Under the pieces are notes generated by a model that saw only the letters and a list, made by a program, of their open reading frames with translations, was not told where the DNA came from and did no database searches. Shown piece by piece: positions 63,366 to 64,000 of a stretch of 64,000 bases of DNA. Location of the stretch: assembly GCA_009772925.1 (NCBI GenBank), contig WOUQ01000006.1, forward strand, positions 186,001 to 250,000, written 5' to 3'. Within the stretch, counting starts at the first letter, position 1. Every line of letters begins with the position of its first letter. The stretch is from a bacterium (GTDB taxonomy: Bacteria > Pseudomonadota > Gammaproteobacteria > Burkholderiales > Thiobacillaceae). A program made the position numbers and the translations under genes.

Positions 63366-63379
63366 GGCCAGGTTGCGGC

Positions 63380-64000
63380 TCATGTTCCGGTTGGCCGGAC
63401 CATCCTAGCCGGCTGGACCCAGCGTTCGAAGTCGTCCTCCGAGACATGGCCCGATGCCAGGGCCGCCTGTTTCAGCGTGATGTTGTTTCGGTGCGCCAGA
63501 CGGGCGATCTCCGCCGCCCGGTCGTAGCCGATATGCGGCGTCAACGCGGTCACCAGCATCAACGAGTTCGTAAGCAATGCCTCGATGCGCCCGGGGCTGG
63601 CTTCGATGCCACGCGCGCAATAGGCCTCGAACGCGGCCATGCCATCGGCCAGCAGGCGCAGGCTTTGCAGGAAGTTGTGGGCGATCAATGGCTTGTACAC
63701 ATTCAGCTCGAAATTCCCGGAGGCGCCGCCCAGGGTGATGGCCACATCGTTGCCGAAGACCTGGCAGCAGATCATGGTGAGCGCCTCGCACTGGGTCGGA
63801 TTCACCTTGCCGGGCATGATCGAGCTGCCCGGCTCGTTCTCGGGAATGCGCAGCTCGCCCAGGCCGCAGCGGGGTCCGGAAGCCAGCCAGCGGACATCGT
63901 TGGCGATTTTCATCAGGGCCGTTGCCAGGGTCTTGAGGGCGCCGTGGGCCGCCACCAGGGCGTCGTGGCCGGCCAGCGCCGCGAACTTGTTGGGGGCGCT
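63380..64000 (-). CDS. fumC: Fumarate hydratase class II (C-terminal part, gene continues beyond window)
   Basis: The frame is open to the window end. The lyase signature [16 protein letters not shown] is present, with [32 protein letters not shown], and the C-terminal [20 protein letters not shown]. The enzyme hydrates fumarate to malate in the TCA cycle. It is convergent with the DUF3460-like gene of locus B, 14 nt between stops. The N-terminus lies beyond position 64000. Confidence 0.95.
   Translation of the reverse strand, partial: SAPNKFAALAGHDALVAAHGALKTLATALMKIANDVRWLASGPRCGLGELRIPENEPGSSIMPGKVNPTQCEALTMICCQVFGNDVAITLGGASGNFELNVYKPLIAHNFLQSLRLLADGMAAFEAYCARGIEASPGRIEALLTNSLMLVTALTPHIGYDRAAEIARLAHRNNITLKQAALASGHVSEDDFERWVQPARMVRPTGT

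Noticed and set aside
1-64000. CRISPR arrays, tRNA/rRNA genes, IS elements with transposase
   Set aside because: None was recognised. The only regular direct repeat is the decamer at 28481, and no transposase-like ORF or terminal inverted repeats were seen.

Overview
The window is about 64 kb of GC-rich DNA (roughly 62-65 % G+C by eye) with dense, SD-led genes. It looks like a betaproteobacterium of the Rhodocyclales/Nitrosomonadales type. The evidence is family content: DsrC/TusE-like proteins, a HiPIP, a CcoQ-like peptide, DUF3460-like proteins, a PEP-CTERM protein, a very large NdvB-type cyclic beta-glucan synthase, and the phosphoketolase/transaldolase/acetate kinase set. This assignment is inference; no rRNA or other marker gene lies in the window.

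Layout. 0-5.2 kb: end of a cardiolipin synthase, then 'locus A' (PAS-PAS membrane sensor, small DUF3460-like protein, convergent one-cysteine DsrC-like protein), a CcoQ-like peptide and a HiPIP with a CsbD-like N-terminus. 5.2-7.7 kb: hydrolase remnant, Spy-like periplasmic protein, folE, truncated DUF389 protein. 7.8-15.3 kb: minus-strand operon xfp-tal-ackA-P-type ATPase with overlapping or nearly touching genes (phosphoketolase shunt to acetyl-phosphate and ATP). 15.5-21 kb: stress and envelope genes (PRC-barrel, CsbD, SRPBCC, FMN reductase, cbpM/cbpA, BON lipoprotein, glycine-zipper lipoprotein, Cys-repeat protein). 21.2-35.1 kb: a scarred signalling region with a broken cation/proton antiporter and its duplicated tail, five Crp/Fnr-like genes or fragments, a CheB-CheR-PAS hybrid with a nonsense codon, a kinase/response-regulator pair, a REC-PAS protein and a frameshifted hybrid kinase. 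33-45 kb: collagen-like/OmpA lipoprotein, CFA-synthase-like methyltransferase, AI-2E transporter, a DUF883/YqjE/YqjK-like operon, AsmA, MarC, an orphan HdrC-like Fe-S protein and several small proteins. 45.4-54.1 kb: ndvB. 54.4-59.9 kb: PEP-CTERM protein, TerC, tandem-OmpA protein, an ndvB-tail remnant, hemolysin III, transglutaminase. 60.1-63.4 kb: cold-shock gene, then 'locus B' (DsrC-like, PAS-PAS sensor, DUF3460-like), a second copy of the locus A gene set. The window ends inside fumC.

The most interesting pattern is the two-copy module of PAS-PAS membrane sensor without an output domain, DUF3460-like small protein and DsrC-like protein that keeps only the upstream cysteine. The two copies lie about 57 kb apart, have different gene orders and share a conserved leader of about 100 nt. 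I propose it as an undescribed redox/sulfur-linked sensing module (inference). The window also carries many small lesions: an in-frame TAA in cheB/cheR, a one-base frameshift in the hybrid kinase, a TGA exactly at a lipobox cysteine, a poly-C frameshift, and remnants of an antiporter, ndvB, a DUF389 gene and a chloroperoxidase-like gene. Together these suggest active decay and duplication, or in part assembly errors.
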